A DNA stretch of 64,000 nt from Paraktedonobacter carboxidivorans (GTDB lineage Bacteria > Chloroflexota > Ktedonobacteria > Ktedonobacterales > Ktedonobacteraceae), in the NCBI GenBank assembly GCA_041156125.1, contig JBEVTI010000002.1, positions 186,001-250,000 on the forward strand, given 5' to 3'. This document shows, in pieces, positions 35,367-43,602 of this stretch. Position numbers and translations under genes: made by a program. Under the pieces are notes generated by a model that searched no databases, was not told where the DNA came from, and saw nothing but the letters and a program-made list of their open reading frames with translations. The stretch's first letter is position 1, and each line of letters begins with the position of its first letter.

Positions 35367-36887
35367 TTAGGCCAGGCTGGCCAGGGCGCGGTCGAGGCGG
35401 GCGAGGGTGCGTTCGCGACCCAGGACTTCGATCATCTGGAAGAGCGGAGGGGTGGCTTTGCGTCCACTGACTGCGACGCGTACCGCGCCGAAGAGTTGGC
35501 CAGCTTTCAAGTTCAGTTCTTCCATGAGGGCGCGCATCTGCTCTTCCAGGGCGCTATGCTCCCAGGTGGGGACGCTCTGGAGGAGGGCGCGGGTACGCAG
35601 CAGGGCGTTTTTGGTGCTGGCCTCGTCCATGTTTTTTTGCGCCAGGGGCATCTCGTAGCTCCAAGCCTCGCTGTAAAAGAACGAGACGGCGTGCGCGGCT
35701 TCGCCCAGGGTGCGCAGGCGCTCCTGTTCGAGGCTGAGGACATGCTGCGTATAGCTAAGATCGAGCGGACGCTGGATGGAGTCCGGCAGACCACCCGCAG
35801 CCTCGGAGCGCTCCATGTAGGGCAGGGCGCGCTGCGTCATCTCTTCAATTGAGAGCTTGCGCATGTAGACGCCGTTCATCCAGGCTAGCTTTTCGGGATC
35901 GTAGATCGCGCCGGAGACGCTGACGCGTTCCAGTGAGAAGGCCTGGATCAGTTCTTCGCGGGTAAAGAATTCGGTTTTGTCGTCGTAGGACCAGCCGACG
36001 AGGGCCAGGAAGTTGACGACGGCTTCGGGCAGAAAGCCCTGCTCCTGCAGTTCTTTCCAAGAGGGCGCGCCGTGGCGTTTACTGAGTTTGCGCTTATCTT
36101 TGCCCAGAACATCGGGCGCGTGATAGAGCAGAGGCATGGTCCAGCCAAAGGCCTGCCAGATCTGGACGTGCAACGGCGCGCTGGAGATCCACTCTTCGGC
36201 GCGAATCAGATGTGTGATACCCATGAAATGGTCGTCGATCACGTGCGCGAGATGATAGGTGGGCAGGCCACTGCTCTTGAGAATGATGGCGTCATCAAGA
36301 TTGGCATTTTGCCAGACCATTTCTCCACGCAACTGGTCGTGTACGACTGTCTCGCCACTCATGGGCATGGCGAAACGAATGGTCCAGCGCAGGCCCTCGG
36401 CCTCGTTGGTGGCGCGTTCTTCCGCGCTAAGATTGCGACAGCGATGGTCATAGCGCGGGGGCTGCTTGCGCTCCTGCTGCTCTTTGCGCATGGCGTCCAG
36501 GCGCTCAGGGGTGCAATAACAGCGATAGGCCTGGCCGGACTCAAGCAACTGGTTAGCGTATTGCATGTAGAGCGCCTGGCGGCTGGTCTGATAGTAGGGA
36601 CCGTAGGGGCCACCGACCTGGGGACCTTCGTCGAAGTCCAGCCCCAGCCATTGCATGCCTTCTATTAAAAACTCGACCGCGCCCTCTTCGGTGCGGAGAG
36701 TGTCGGTGTCTTCGATTCTCAAAACAAATGAGCCGCCGGTGTGGCGAGCATAGAGCCAGTCAAAAAGGGCTGTGCGAAACCCACCAATATGCATTTTGCC
36801 GGTTGGACTGGGAGCAAAGCGCACGCGCGGCCTGTTGACATCACCCGGCGTGTGCTGTCCCGCTGTACGATGATCTGTCTGTGTCAT
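35367..36887 (-). CDS. gltX: Glutamyl-tRNA synthetase
   Basis: 506 aa, normal for bacterial GluRS (non-discriminating forms are the same size). It charges tRNA-Glu with glutamate using ATP. The class I signatures are present: FAPSPTGKMHIGGFRTALF (HIGH region) and KRKLSKRHG (KMSKS loop). C-terminal anticodon-binding helices complete the protein. The start is ATG 36887 after AGGAAGAGG; an in-frame extension to 36905 is less likely. A perfect minus-strand TATAAT lies at 36925-36930. Confidence 0.96.
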   Translation of the reverse strand: MTQTDHRTAGQHTPGDVNRPRVRFAPSPTGKMHIGGFRTALFDWLYARHTGGSFVLRIEDTDTLRTEEGAVEFLIEGMQWLGLDFDEGPQVGGPYGPYYQTSRQALYMQYANQLLESGQAYRCYCTPERLDAMRKEQQERKQPPRYDHRCRNLSAEERATNEAEGLRWTIRFAMPMSGETVVHDQLRGEMVWQNANLDDAIILKSSGLPTYHLAHVIDDHFMGITHLIRAEEWISSAPLHVQIWQAFGWTMPLLYHAPDVLGKDKRKLSKRHGAPSWKELQEQGFLPEAVVNFLALVGWSYDDKTEFFTREELIQAFSLERVSVSGAIYDPEKLAWMNGVYMRKLSIEEMTQRALPYMERSEAAGGLPDSIQRPLDLSYTQHVLSLEQERLRTLGEAAHAVSFFYSEAWSYEMPLAQKNMDEASTKNALLRTRALLQSVPTWEHSALEEQMRALMEELNLKAGQLFGAVRVAVSGRKATPPLFQMIEVLGRERTLARLDRALASLA

Positions 36888-36924
36888 AAAACCTCTTCCT
36901 GACAACCTAACGAATGTGCTGCCT

Positions 36925-36930
36925 ATTATA
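36925..36930 (-). promoter_or_regulatory. gltX promoter -10
   Basis: Minus-strand TATAAT, 38 bases ahead of the gltX ATG. The -35 region (TAGAAA at 17-base spacing) is weak. Confidence 0.45.
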
Positions 36931-37021
36931 CTCCCTTCTGCCCACTGTTTCTAGACTGTTTTTCACGCTACCTCAGGCTCTCACGTGAGATACAAGAAGG
37001 AGCCATGAGGAAAGGACACGA

Positions 37022-37303
37022 CTAGTATTCTACAGGCCCGTCAAGCGCTTCTCGCAGTATGCTGCCATTGTGGCCTATCTCACGTATCAAGCGGTCAAGA
37101 TACATCTGTATTCCGTATATTCGATCAAGAAGCCTGATATTTCCTGCCTGCCTACAAAGCTCACTTGCCTCTACTGCTACTTTAACGCCCTCCTGTATTT
37201 CACCACCATGATACTCTGCTGCATCTGCCTGTTTCATGCCAGTTCTGGCAAGGTAGGAAGTCAAGGCTTGTGATAGGCTCGATTGCTGATTATTTTGTGC
37301 CAT
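37022..37303 (-). CDS. Small helical hypothetical protein
   Basis: 93 aa. The start is ATG 37303 (AGAGGT upstream); an in-frame extension to 37402 overlaps the gap to the upstream remnant and is unlikely. Composition is helical and hydrophilic (LTSYLARTGMKQADAAEY, then AVEASELCRQAGNIRLLDRI). There is no membrane helix. It follows the truncated TPR regulator gene on the same strand and may once have been its small partner. Family not recognised. Confidence 0.6.
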   Translation of the reverse strand: MAQNNQQSSLSQALTSYLARTGMKQADAAEYHGGEIQEGVKVAVEASELCRQAGNIRLLDRIYGIQMYLDRLIREIGHNGSILREALDGPVEY

Positions 37304-37409
37304 GTAGTGACCTCTTGTCTTGTGTGTTTTGCTCTGGCGAGAGCGGTCAAGCCATTCCCTGGAGTTGTAGAATAGAAGAACAACGGCAAAAGATACAGGC
37401 AATAAAATG

Positions 37410-38327
37410 CTATGAGAAGATATCTGGATAACGGATCTTTGTTAACTCGATTCCCAGCATTGCTACATGACTATTCTTCTTGCCATAGGCAGTAGCTTCT
37501 ATGGCTTCATAGAGGGCGGCAATGCGGCTAATGACTCTCGAAGATCCTACTTCACTGGCAAGCATCAGTCCTTCTTTGGCATCCTTTAGCGCCTGCTCAT
37601 ATTCGCCCTCAAGGAGATATGACTGCGCCTGCAAGGCCAGATTGAATGCCTGGTGACGTTTGGGGTACGGAGGTTTTATGGCTGCCAGCGCCTCTCTTAA
37701 TTCTCGCCGGGCATCTCCTGGATACTGCACTGTTCTTAGCGGGGCCGCGAGATATGTCTCTGCTCTATCAAGATGATATTGCTCCTCATCGGTATAGACA
37801 AAGTGAATATCTTCCTCTGCATACTTTTTCCCAACAAGTGTACTCTCCTGATCGAGCTTTCTCATTGCAGATGTGAAATCCTGGGGAGTCTGCGACATTC
37901 TTGCCTCTACTAATCCTCGCGAAACGGTAATGACTCCCGTGAAATTCGGATTTGACACGCGGCCAAAATCTAACGCCGCCTGATAATCAGATGAAGCCAG
38001 AGAAAAATCACTTTGAGCCGTCTCAAAGTTGTGCTGACGTGCCCATTTTGCGCCCCTTGCCATGATGGTCCAACCCCGGCGCAAAAGGATGCTTGTAAGA
38101 AGCCGCTTCTGGTTCTTCTCTTTGGCCACTACATAGGCTTTATTCAGATGAGCAAGAGCAAAATCATACTGTTCCCTATCTGTTTGCATATTTGCTAGAA
38201 GCATATGATAGCCGCATAAAAGGGGAATACTTTGTTCTTTTGTCTGCTGGTCGCCGTAGAGTACCTCTCTTTCAAGATTGCGTATTCTGCTATGGATATT
38301 ACTTCTTGCTGTTTGGAGAGTGCTGGC
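37410..38327 (-). pseudogene. 5'-truncated TPR regulator (XRE-TPR type remnant)
   Basis: The longest ATG-started frame (38204) encodes 264 aa of TPR-like helices (DFALAHLNKAYVVAKEK; LLEGEYEQALKDAKEGLMLA). The same frame stays open and protein-like upstream to 38327, where it hits a stop at 38328-38330. The extension reads as further helical repeat (IHSRIRNLEREVLYGDQQ) and contains no start codon with a ribosome site. The N-terminal HTH expected of such regulators is absent. The break falls just where the divergent two-gene unit beginning at 38351 starts, so the 5' part was probably lost in a rearrangement. It could also be expressed as a short TPR protein from 38204. Confidence 0.65.
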
Positions 38328-38350
38328 TTATTCACAGAGAGGAGATGATG

Positions 38351-38608
38351 ATGAGACGAGAATACATACCTGAACCACAACCCCTGGCGCGACTGCGGGT
38401 GATGGAGGAGGAGACGCAGCCGTTGCCATCGCTGGCGGGGCTGGCGGCGGGTGTGCGCGTGCTGACGGTCTGGAATATCGCGCGCAACAATCCGATTGCG
38501 CCTCGACAGGCGCAGATGGTCTACGCGGGCCTCTATCACTTGACCGGGATCTCATATCGTGGGCGGATTATGCTGCGGCTGGAGCACGCGAGCCGGGAGC
38601 AGAAGTAG
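38351..38608 (+). CDS. 85-aa hypothetical protein
   Basis: Three consecutive ATG codons (38345, 38348, 38351) follow GAGAGGAG; the third has the best spacing. The product is basic with no membrane helix (QPLARLRVMEEETQPLPSLA, then LTVWNIARNNPIAPRQAQM). Family not recognised. It is followed after 16 bases by the HTH-ABM-like gene and is probably co-transcribed with it. It lies directly against the broken end of the TPR regulator. Confidence 0.5.
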   Translation: MRREYIPEPQPLARLRVMEEETQPLPSLAGLAAGVRVLTVWNIARNNPIAPRQAQMVYAGLYHLTGISYRGRIMLRLEHASREQK

Positions 38609-38624
38609 AAGGAGCAATCAGGCT

Positions 38625-39125
38625 ATGGAAGAACATGGTATCCTCGCCAGAGAGGCTGTGCCTGAGTGCCGGGCGGACTCTCTCTCGATGCGAGAGGCAG
38701 CCAGTATGCTGGGTGTTTCGCAGCGCAGCGTGTATGGCTATATTGAAAGCGGGAAGTTGGCAGGGGAACGCAGCAATAAGATCATCCGTGTGAGCGCGCA
38801 AGAGGTGGCGACCTTTGAGCGTCGCGCACCTGGCCGGGTACGCAGCGCGCCTCCACGCTGGCGCTGGCCACCGGAGCAAAATCCTCTCTATCTCACTACG
38901 ATTCTCGTGCGCGTGCGACCAGATGGTGCGGCGTTGCTGGATGCTACATGCGCGGAGTTTCGTGTACAAAACAAGCATCGCCTGCCTGGGACATCTGCGC
39001 GCTATATCGGGCGCAATCTGGACGATCCCGACGAGGTGAACATTGTCCTGGTCTGGCGACGCGCCTCCATGCCTCCCGACGAGCAGCGCGCAGGCTCTCG
39101 CGGCCCTCTCCGCAGATTTAGCTGA
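38625..39125 (+). CDS. HTH (excisionase/MerR-like) fused to an ABM-like ferredoxin-fold domain
   Basis: 166 aa. Residues about 20-70 form a helix-turn-helix of the excisionase type (SMREAASMLGVSQRSVYGYI, then GKLAGERS). Residues 85-155 (LTTILVRVRPDGAALLDATC and HRLPGTSARYIGR, ending VNIVLVWRR) look like a dimeric alpha-beta barrel of the antibiotic-biosynthesis-monooxygenase group. In such fusions the barrel may bind a small ligand and the HTH the DNA. ATG 38625 has AAGGAG upstream. Genes regulated are unknown. Confidence 0.65.
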   Translation: MEEHGILAREAVPECRADSLSMREAASMLGVSQRSVYGYIESGKLAGERSNKIIRVSAQEVATFERRAPGRVRSAPPRWRWPPEQNPLYLTTILVRVRPDGAALLDATCAEFRVQNKHRLPGTSARYIGRNLDDPDEVNIVLVWRRASMPPDEQRAGSRGPLRRFS

Positions 39126-39291
39126 GGTGCTCGATTGGTCAACGGCTATAGTCACAGAGAGGCGGGTGCTTTTGCACGCTGGCTAGCACACGCATACAGG
39201 AGGTCGAGCCAGGCCGCAGCCCGTCGAGGTCAAACCGGCATGGGCCGCTCTCACTGCGCGATAATCTGTCTGGACAGCATAGCCCTGCTTT

Positions 39292-39996
39292 CTAGAGCAT
39301 AGCCTGTACAAAGGCGCGTATCAGTGGGTGAACGATATTGGTAGAGGCGGAGCGTTCGGGCTGGAAGAGGGTGAGTATATAGAATGGGTGCGTTGTGAGC
39401 TCAAAGGCGCGGGCCTGCCCCTCGTTGTCCAGCCCGGCGATACGCATCTTGCCATCGTTGAAGAGGTGTTGATAATGGAGAGCAGGACCGAAGCTACAGT
39501 GGTATTGCTCGCGTATTTCCTCTTGTCCGTACAATTGTGCCAGGCGCGTGCCTGGAAGCAGCTTGATGGTCTCGGCTACCTCGACGAGCGGACATAGGAG
39601 CGGCGCGATCAGGGGTAGTGCGGCGGCGGGATTTGACTCGGCATGATCCGCCTCAACCAGCCCAAGCACATGGCGAGCGTGTTCGATCAGGGCGTGCTGG
39701 CTGCCGCCGCAGGTTCCCAGGAAGGGAACCTGGTGTTGGCGAGCGAAGGTGATAGCGTGCAAAGCGCCATCCATGCTGGCATACGGGCTGCCGGGGACGC
39801 ACCAGATACCGTCAAACGAGTCGAGTACGCCCGGCTGGGGATCGCGCAACTCGGCTGAGTCTGTCAGCAGCCAGTTGACCTCGAATGCGCAGTTACAGTC
39901 GCTAGCGGCCAGTTCAAGAGCGCGTGGGATAGCGACATGGGCAGGAATGGCGGGGCTGTAGTCTCCGACGAGTGCTATGCGCAACGGATTGCTCAT
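39292..39996 (-). CDS. CTP-synthase-C-terminal-like class I amidotransferase protein
   Basis: 234 aa. It resembles the stand-alone glutaminase-like proteins related to the C-terminal half of CTP synthase. The start is ATG 39996 (GGGAGGA upstream). The nucleophile elbow is LGTCGGSQHAL with Cys present. The later motif reads HPFYILTLFQPER, so the catalytic His of FHPE is Gln. As I recall, FQPER is common to this subfamily, so this is not local decay. Canonical glutamine hydrolysis is doubtful. A U-tract terminator from the upstream unit lies just ahead of it. Confidence 0.82.
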   Translation of the reverse strand: MSNPLRIALVGDYSPAIPAHVAIPRALELAASDCNCAFEVNWLLTDSAELRDPQPGVLDSFDGIWCVPGSPYASMDGALHAITFARQHQVPFLGTCGGSQHALIEHARHVLGLVEADHAESNPAAALPLIAPLLCPLVEVAETIKLLPGTRLAQLYGQEEIREQYHCSFGPALHYQHLFNDGKMRIAGLDNEGQARAFELTTHPFYILTLFQPERSASTNIVHPLIRAFVQAML

Positions 39997-40037
39997 AAAG
40001 TCCTCCCTCAAAAGCTTCATAAATAAATTGCGCAGCA

Positions 40038-40067
40038 AAAAGAAAACCAGTGGATTTACTCCACTGG
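40038..40067 (-). terminator. Intrinsic terminator with U-tract
   Basis: On the minus strand CCAGTGGA-GTAAA-TCCACTGG (40067-40047) is followed by TTTTCTTTTT. A second hairpin, GGTTTGCCG/CGGCAAACC with loop GTGA, lies at 40085-40106. Together they end the transport/HAMP operon before the amidotransferase gene. Confidence 0.8.
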
Positions 40068-40146
40068 GATTCTATTGTATACCAGGTTTGCCGGTGACGG
40101 CAAACCGATCAGCTTGCAGGACAGTATAAAAATGATGTGTTCTCGC

Positions 40147-40197
40147 TTTGCAAGATCCTTCCCCGAAGTCGGGGCAGAAAGACTTTGAGATTGCCCT
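40147..40197. repeat. Possible fragment of the MITE-like element
   Basis: CGGGGCAGAAA-GAC-TTTGAGA with a nearby CCCTG resembles the right end of the element at 55690-55817 (CGGGGCAGAAAAGACGTTTG). The remainder of the element is not recognisable here. Confidence 0.35.
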
Positions 40198-40251
40198 GAT
40201 CAGCTTGCTCATTATTTATGCACAGCAAGCGTACGAAGCAAAGTATTCACA

Positions 40252-41805
40252 TCAGGAAAGTGGATGGATTCTGGGTTCTTCGCGCAGCTTAAATGCGCCG
40301 ACTAGCGCGTGCAGACGGGTCGTCGAGGTAATTAGCTTGCGCAGATGATGATCTGCCTCCTGCGTTTGTTCGTGCATGCCGGTGCTGGCTTCTGCAGCGT
40401 CTTTGATCAGGTAAAGGGCGGATTGTGAGAGGTGGACCTGCTGATTCAGGTTTGTGTTGATGCTGTCAATGGCCTGGGTCTGGCGCTCCAGGACATTGAG
40501 CAGGGGATCGATGGGGAGCTTGCCTGTCTGGACTGCTTCGCGTCGTTGCCGGGTAACTTGCTGGGTTTCCCGCGTGATTTTCGCCAGCACCTGGGACTGC
40601 TCCGCGATGGTCAGGGCTGTATCCGCCATCTGCTCCACGGCCTGGAGGGCCTCGCACATGTTCTGAACCTGGTGCTCGCTGACGCTGAGCAGTTGGGTCA
40701 TACGCAGTTGCGTGGTTCTGGTCAGAATCTCTATTTCGTCGGTCGCTAGCTTGACGCGTACTACCAGGTTGCTCAGTTCATCGATCATGCAGTTGAAGGA
40801 GTGAGCCAGGAAGCCCAGAGCGTCTGAGGTTACTTCAGAGCGTGTACGCAGGTCGCCGGAGCCAAGACCCTTGATTTCGCTAATTAAATCCTGGACCCGA
40901 TTCTCCAGAAAATCGTGCTGGCGCTGAATATTCTTCATCAGCCTGACGATACTGTCCAGCATAGTATTCATGGAGGTGGCGACCATATATGTTTCGTCGT
41001 GACCGATGACGACTGCGCGGGCGTTTGTTTCACCTTGCGCGATCCGTTTGGTGAGATGGACCAGCTGGCGCAGGGGGCGCGTGATGGTCAGATTGATCAG
41101 ATAACTGACGGCAAAGACTACCAGCGTGCTAAATAAGAAGGCCATGATGGTCCAGAAGATGATCGGCTGAATCTTAAACGCGTTGATCTCGGCGACGATC
41201 TGGCTCATGCTTTCGGTGAGGCCGACGAGATTATCCACGTTGCCTTTCAGGGGCAGATATTCCAGGTTGGCCTGAGCTACGTCCCCTGCCAGGGTGGCCG
41301 GCTCAGGATTGGACATTTTGATGTCCATAAGCACCTGCGTTTGCGCCTGGCTATAAATCTGCCACTGCATGTTGACGACATAGATCATGGTACGCTGGCT
41401 GGCGGGAGCCTGGTTACCCTGGCTGTCGTTCTGCAAAATATCGCGAATAGTTTGCATGCTTGAAGAGCTGCTGATCTGGTAATCATGGCCATAGGTCTTC
41501 AGGGTTAAACTAAAATCACTCGTTAACTGAACGATCTCGCGGCTGTTCTGAATATTATTGGCCGCCGATCTGGGGTCAGTGTTCAAGACCTCTAGCAGAG
41601 CATTCATGCGCAGGATGTCTGCCTGCATATTAGTGGCCAGGTTGACGGCATTGTTCTCTACGCGTACCGTATCGTTGATGGTGCTCAAGGTATTGATGTA
41701 TGAGCTGCCCAGAACCGAGATCACGATAGCAGGGATCAGGGCTGTAATGGCTGCCGCGATCATCAGGCGCTGAGTGATCGATATGTTTGTAAGAAAGCGC
41801 CACAT
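40252..41805 (-). CDS. HAMP-domain membrane sensor without an output domain
   Basis: 517 aa. One membrane helix at residues about 14-35 and another at about 215-240 bracket a helical external domain, as in chemoreceptors. At least one HAMP domain follows (TRPLRQLVHLTKRIAQGE), a second HAMP-like unit (LGSGDLRTRSEVTSDALGF), then a long coiled coil. The methyl-accepting hairpin tip and any kinase, cyclase or GGDEF domain are missing. It lies directly after the second solute-binding protein (86 bases) and could relay ligand occupancy. The start is ATG 41805 after GGAGGAA. Confidence 0.8.
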   Translation of the reverse strand: MWRFLTNISITQRLMIAAAITALIPAIVISVLGSSYINTLSTINDTVRVENNAVNLATNMQADILRMNALLEVLNTDPRSAANNIQNSREIVQLTSDFSLTLKTYGHDYQISSSSSMQTIRDILQNDSQGNQAPASQRTMIYVVNMQWQIYSQAQTQVLMDIKMSNPEPATLAGDVAQANLEYLPLKGNVDNLVGLTESMSQIVAEINAFKIQPIIFWTIMAFLFSTLVVFAVSYLINLTITRPLRQLVHLTKRIAQGETNARAVVIGHDETYMVATSMNTMLDSIVRLMKNIQRQHDFLENRVQDLISEIKGLGSGDLRTRSEVTSDALGFLAHSFNCMIDELSNLVVRVKLATDEIEILTRTTQLRMTQLLSVSEHQVQNMCEALQAVEQMADTALTIAEQSQVLAKITRETQQVTRQRREAVQTGKLPIDPLLNVLERQTQAIDSINTNLNQQVHLSQSALYLIKDAAEASTGMHEQTQEADHHLRKLITSTTRLHALVGAFKLREEPRIHPLS

Positions 41806-41890
41806 GGCTTATTCCTCCTTTGGCGACGGTCTGGATCGAGTAAATAAAGAATGTGCTGTGCTACCGAACAAGGCAGGAAGTAAGAGGAAC

Positions 41891-43249
41891 TCATAAATAA
41901 ATAGCTTTCACCTCGTCAGTTAGCTTGAGCAAGCGCGACCTGACCTGCATGCCGTTCGCGATTTCCCGCAGGGCATTGGCGGCAACCAGGGCCGCAGTGC
42001 TGTAGCGTGGACCAAAGGCTGGCGGGCGCATGGTGGGAATAACCCTATGAATAAATGTCTGACTGATCGGATCTGCATAGTAGCGCCCGTAAAACTGGCT
42101 GTTGATATTATAACTTCTCCGTGGCAGCATACCTCCTTCTGGAATCAGAAAGTTGGTGATCACGGCGGGCGAGGTTGTCAGAAAATCGATCAGTTTCCAG
42201 GCCAGTTCTTTATTGCTTGAAGCAGAGCCAATGCCCAGATTATGAATATCAGCACAGGTGACTGGCTGATTTATGCCTGGTCCTAGCGGTGTGGTAGTGA
42301 CGGCGAAGGTCTGGTTGACCTGCTGACTGGTGCTAAAATCGGGATTGATCGAACCAAGGATGCCAGTCAGATAGGGGCCATCCAGCTTAAAGACGACTGT
42401 GCCCTGAGCCATCAATTCCCGCTCAGCCTTAATGGCGAGATTGGCGGGAGTCCAGCGCTTGCGTACAGCGTCCTGGAGCCACTGGAAGGCCGCGACAGTG
42501 CCATCGTCGGCCCAATTAATCGTGACTTTGCCATGGCCATCGTCGCTCATGGGATTGCCGCCAAAGGTCCAGATCCACGGCCAGAAGCCAATTAAAGCAT
42601 ATTCGGTCACAGAGGTATCGAGAGCAAGGGGATAGATATTCGCGGGCAACTTCGCGCGTAAGACAGCCATGGCCTGATCAAGTTCAAGCATGGTTTTAGG
42701 AGGGTTAATGGAGTCCAGACCGGCCTGCGTCAGCAAGACTTTGTTGTACCAGAAGGCGTGGGGAGTAATGCTAAAGGGCACGGCGTAGAGCGCTTCTTTA
42801 TAAATACCTGCCGCGAAACTGCTAGTGAATGCATCGTCGATCCAATCCTGGGAAACAAAGGGAGCGAGGTCAGCCAGGGCGCCCATGCCAGCCAGGACAT
42901 ATGGCACATTCCCGCTCAGTTCCATTACATCCAGGGTGATGTGCGCGTCGATCAACTTTTTTAGTTCAGGTAAAACATCGTCAAAGGGCATGCCAATATT
43001 GTTGACCTGGACATTGTTCTGATTCTCAAAGGCCGAGAGGGCTTTATCGATATTAGCCCGCGTCGCTGTTTCGGCGGATGCCCAGTTAGTGAAATTCAGA
43101 CTACTCTCCAGAGTGCCAGAGGGGCTGCATGCCTGGAGCAAGGCAGTAGAAGCACCGAGCGAAAGTCCCAGCGCCAGCGCCCGCCCTATCAGGTCGCGAC
43201 GGCTGAACTTTCCCTGGCCGCGGAAAGAAGAAATCGGTGTGTCCCACAT
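41891..43249 (-). CDS. Second extracellular solute-binding lipoprotein (carbohydrate ABC family)
   Basis: 452 aa. A twin-arginine signal (FSRRDLIGRALALG) ends in a lipobox (LLQAC), so it is exported folded and lipid-anchored. The mature part has the family 1 substrate-binding fold (FTNWASAETATRANIDKALS; ELPELKKL-like helix; GLDSINPPKTMLELDQAM). The start is ATG 43249 after AGGAGG. It is encoded after the permeases and before the HAMP sensor, so it may serve sensing as well as transport. Confidence 0.87.
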   Translation of the reverse strand: MWDTPISSFRGQGKFSRRDLIGRALALGLSLGASTALLQACSPSGTLESSLNFTNWASAETATRANIDKALSAFENQNNVQVNNIGMPFDDVLPELKKLIDAHITLDVMELSGNVPYVLAGMGALADLAPFVSQDWIDDAFTSSFAAGIYKEALYAVPFSITPHAFWYNKVLLTQAGLDSINPPKTMLELDQAMAVLRAKLPANIYPLALDTSVTEYALIGFWPWIWTFGGNPMSDDGHGKVTINWADDGTVAAFQWLQDAVRKRWTPANLAIKAERELMAQGTVVFKLDGPYLTGILGSINPDFSTSQQVNQTFAVTTTPLGPGINQPVTCADIHNLGIGSASSNKELAWKLIDFLTTSPAVITNFLIPEGGMLPRRSYNINSQFYGRYYADPISQTFIHRVIPTMRPPAFGPRYSTAALVAANALREIANGMQVRSRLLKLTDEVKAIYL

Positions 43250-43410
43250 GGACGCGCCTCCTATTTGCGCCATAGCAAAAGATGATCTCCTGTGATTAGT
43301 TGTGCCATGCTCAGGTAAAAGCCGTTGTACTGAGCATGGGAGGATGCTTGCTCCTTTCTCTATGTTATACTTTTTTTACACTTTTGTATAGTATGTTCTT
43401 TATCTTTGCA

Positions 43411-43545
43411 CAGGGCCTTTGCAAAGGTCTTTTCCTCCGCCCTCCCACCCTTGAAGAGAATGTTTTGCGAGGACACCTGGAGCTCCGGCAAAGGGCTGAC
43501 TGCCCTTTGCCATCTCGCTTTGATCCCACTTTTGCGAAAGCCTAT
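43411..43545 (-). repeat. MITE-like element, diverged copy
   Basis: Reverse-complemented, this aligns along its length with 55690-55817, sharing TGCCGGAGC(N)C(N)AGGTG(N)CCTCGCAAA. The ends are imperfect inverted repeats (GGGCCTTTGCAAAG and CTTTTGCGAAAGCC). An inner hairpin GGCAAAGGGC-TGACT-GCCCTTTGCC (about 43490-43512) corresponds to a differently sequenced stem in the other copy. It occupies most of the 353-base gap between the second binding protein and the MalG-like permease gene. Confidence 0.65.
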
Positions 43546-43602
43546 TAGCTTTGCCAGAGTTCCGCAAATCGTAGGGCAAAAGTCCCATCCCTGGCAGCTT
43601 TG

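Noticed and set aside
38568..39155. 195-codon minus-strand frame opposite the HTH-ABM gene
   Set aside because: Its composition (Arg, His, Ala, Ser) is that of an antisense shadow of the clear HTH gene.
39292..39996. Loss of the catalytic His (FQPER instead of FHPE) in the amidotransferase-like protein as evidence of decay
   Set aside because: From family memory, FQPER is usual in the stand-alone CTP-synthase-C-terminal-like proteins, so it is a subfamily trait.
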